Shown: piece after piece, positions 4,601 to 5,539 of the stretch
How the letters are laid out: each line of letters starts with the position of its first letter
Numbering within the stretch: position 1 is the stretch's first letter
Source of the DNA: an uncultured Actinomycetes bacterium
Lineage (GTDB): Bacteria > Actinomycetota > Actinomycetes > Nanopelagicales > Nanopelagicaceae
Length of the DNA stretch: 5,539 bases
NCBI GenBank assembly: GCA_903932885.1
Contig: CAIZHT010000017.1
Coordinates: 1-5,539, forward strand
Direction of reading: 5' to 3'
Made by a program: the position numbers and the translations under genes
The notes under the pieces: generated by a model
What the model was told of the DNA's origin: nothing
Seen by the model: only the letters and a program-made list of their open reading frames with translations
The model's database searches: none

Positions 4601-5539
4601 ATGCAGGATCTAACAATCACACGCATTGAAACTGAAGCTATTCGCGTTCCCCTTGCTCGCACCTATCGGGGCAGTCACTACAAGATGACGCATCGCTCGA
4701 CAGTTATTACTCGTATTCATACAGCTAGCGGATTAGTTGGCGAGGCATATGCAGGCGATGAGGATGCATCTCTCTTAGAGATTGAAAGCATTATTCAAGA
4801 AGAATTAGCACCACTACTCATTGGCCAAGATGGCTCTGCAATTGAAAGATTATGGGAGATTGCGCGTCCTGCAACATGGGACATTCTTCGCGATCGTCGT
4901 CTTGGTCTTGTTGCTTGTGCATCAATTGATGTGACTCTATGGGACCTCATGGGTAAAGCACTTGGTGTTCCACTATGGAAATTATGGGGCGGTTATCGTT
5001 CACGCGTTCCTGTAATAACTATCGGTGGTTATTACGGAAGTAATCTCACAATAAAAGAAGAAGTTGAATACTTGCTCAAAGAAGAATTTGCTGGAATGAA
5101 ATTCAAAATTGGTGGAATGTCACCGGAAGATGATGCAAAGCGTTTCAAAGAGGCACGCAAAGTTGGCGGCGATAATTTTAGAATTGCAGTAGATGCAAAC
5201 CAGGGTTACACACCAGCCCAAGCAATTGAATTTTCAAAATTAGTTGCAGATGATAATTTGCTCTGGTTTGAAGAGCCATGCATTTGGCAAAATGATAAAA
5301 AAGGAATGCGCGATGTTCGCTACGGCGGAAGCGTTGCAGTATGTGCGGGCCAGAGTGAATTCTCTGCTGCCGGTTGCCGCGACCTTATGGAAGCAGGCTC
5401 AATTGATTTTTGTAACTTTGACTCATCATGGTCAGGTGGTCCAACGGAATGGCGCAAGGTTGCTGCAATGGCAACTGTCTACGACGTGAAGATGGCCCAT
5501 CATGAAGAGGCACAAGTCTCTGCTCACTTACTCGCTTCA
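4601..5539 (+). CDS. Mandelate racemase/muconate lactonizing enzyme family protein, probable acid-sugar dehydratase (3' end outside the window)
   Basis: The frame is open from ATG at 4601 to the right edge: 313 residues of an expected 370 or so. The N-terminal capping domain (about 5-125) is complete, followed by most of the TIM barrel. Barrel motifs of the mandelate racemase subgroup are in order: K167-F-K169 (KxK general base), D198-A-N200, FEEP (223-226) and AGQSE (249-253) as the three metal-ligand positions, then D274 in NFDSSWSGGPTEW and H300/H301 in HHEE as the His-Asp dyad. These enzymes abstract the proton alpha to a carboxylate with Mg2+, usually to dehydrate aldonic or aldaric acids. 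The exact substrate is unknown; L-rhamnonate is one candidate only because of rhaM nearby. An in-frame ATG at 4580 exists but lies within about 13 bases of the predicted transcript start with no ribosome site; AGG at 4586-4588 (in AGGCGG) modestly supports 4601. Probably repressed by the neighbouring LacI protein. Confidence 0.88.
   Translation, partial: MQDLTITRIETEAIRVPLARTYRGSHYKMTHRSTVITRIHTASGLVGEAYAGDEDASLLEIESIIQEELAPLLIGQDGSAIERLWEIARPATWDILRDRRLGLVACASIDVTLWDLMGKALGVPLWKLWGGYRSRVPVITIGGYYGSNLTIKEEVEYLLKEEFAGMKFKIGGMSPEDDAKRFKEARKVGGDNFRIAVDANQGYTPAQAIEFSKLVADDNLLWFEEPCIWQNDKKGMRDVRYGGSVAVCAGQSEFSAAGCRDLMEAGSIDFCNFDSSWSGGPTEWRKVAAMATVYDVKMAHHEEAQVSAHLLAS

Noticed and set aside
5244..5489. 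Open frame of 81 codons on the plus strand near the right edge
   Set aside because: It overlaps, in another frame, the metal-ligand and His-Asp motifs of the enolase-superfamily gene, which is the real coding frame although it has no stop in the window.
1..5539. CRISPR arrays, tRNA or rRNA genes, insertion sequences, attachment sites
   Set aside because: No regularly spaced repeats, transposase-like proteins, terminal inverted repeats or RNA-gene signatures were seen; the window is almost fully covered by ordinary coding sequence.

Overview
The window looks like part of a carbohydrate-use region of a bacterial chromosome. The DNA is moderately AT-rich. Genes are packed tightly, with stop codons that overlap at both convergent junctions, one TAATG stop/start overlap and only two short regulatory gaps. 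Base use, the protein families and this compactness remind me of a streamlined freshwater actinobacterium (the acI / Nanopelagicales / 'Planktophila' type). That placement is an impression from style and needs a similarity search.

Layout from left to right. Positions 2-820 (+) are the C-terminal part of a six-hairpin glycoside hydrolase, most like GH78 alpha-L-rhamnosidase, cut by the left window edge. Positions 817-1131 (-) encode L-rhamnose mutarotase (rhaM), tail to tail with it. A 95-bp divergent gap (1132-1226) holds a good promoter and dyads. Positions 1227-2276 (+) encode a Gfo/Idh/MocA-family NAD(P)-dependent sugar dehydrogenase with a GTG start. Positions 2273-3436 (-) encode a short, divergent MmgE/PrpD-family protein, translationally coupled to the LacI-family regulator at 3436-4482 (-, GTG start). 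A 118-bp divergent gap (4483-4600) holds a promoter and a textbook LacI-type operator. Positions 4601-5539 (+) encode a mandelate racemase / muconate lactonizing enzyme (enolase superfamily) acid-sugar dehydratase, cut by the right edge. No window stretch longer than about 120 bases lacks a gene.

How the parts may work together. The glycosidase would release L-rhamnose (or a similar deoxysugar) from glycans, and RhaM would interconvert its anomers. The right half looks like an oxidative sugar-acid module: a sugar dehydrogenase, an enolase-superfamily dehydratase and a MmgE/PrpD enzyme, with the last two flanking and probably controlled by the LacI regulator. The substrate is not readable from the sequence. 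Rhamnose or its aldonic acid is one candidate because of the left half. The most unusual element is the MmgE/PrpD protein. It keeps the family's His-Pro and His motifs, but Arg seems to replace the usual active-site lysines, so it may catalyse a reaction not described for the family.
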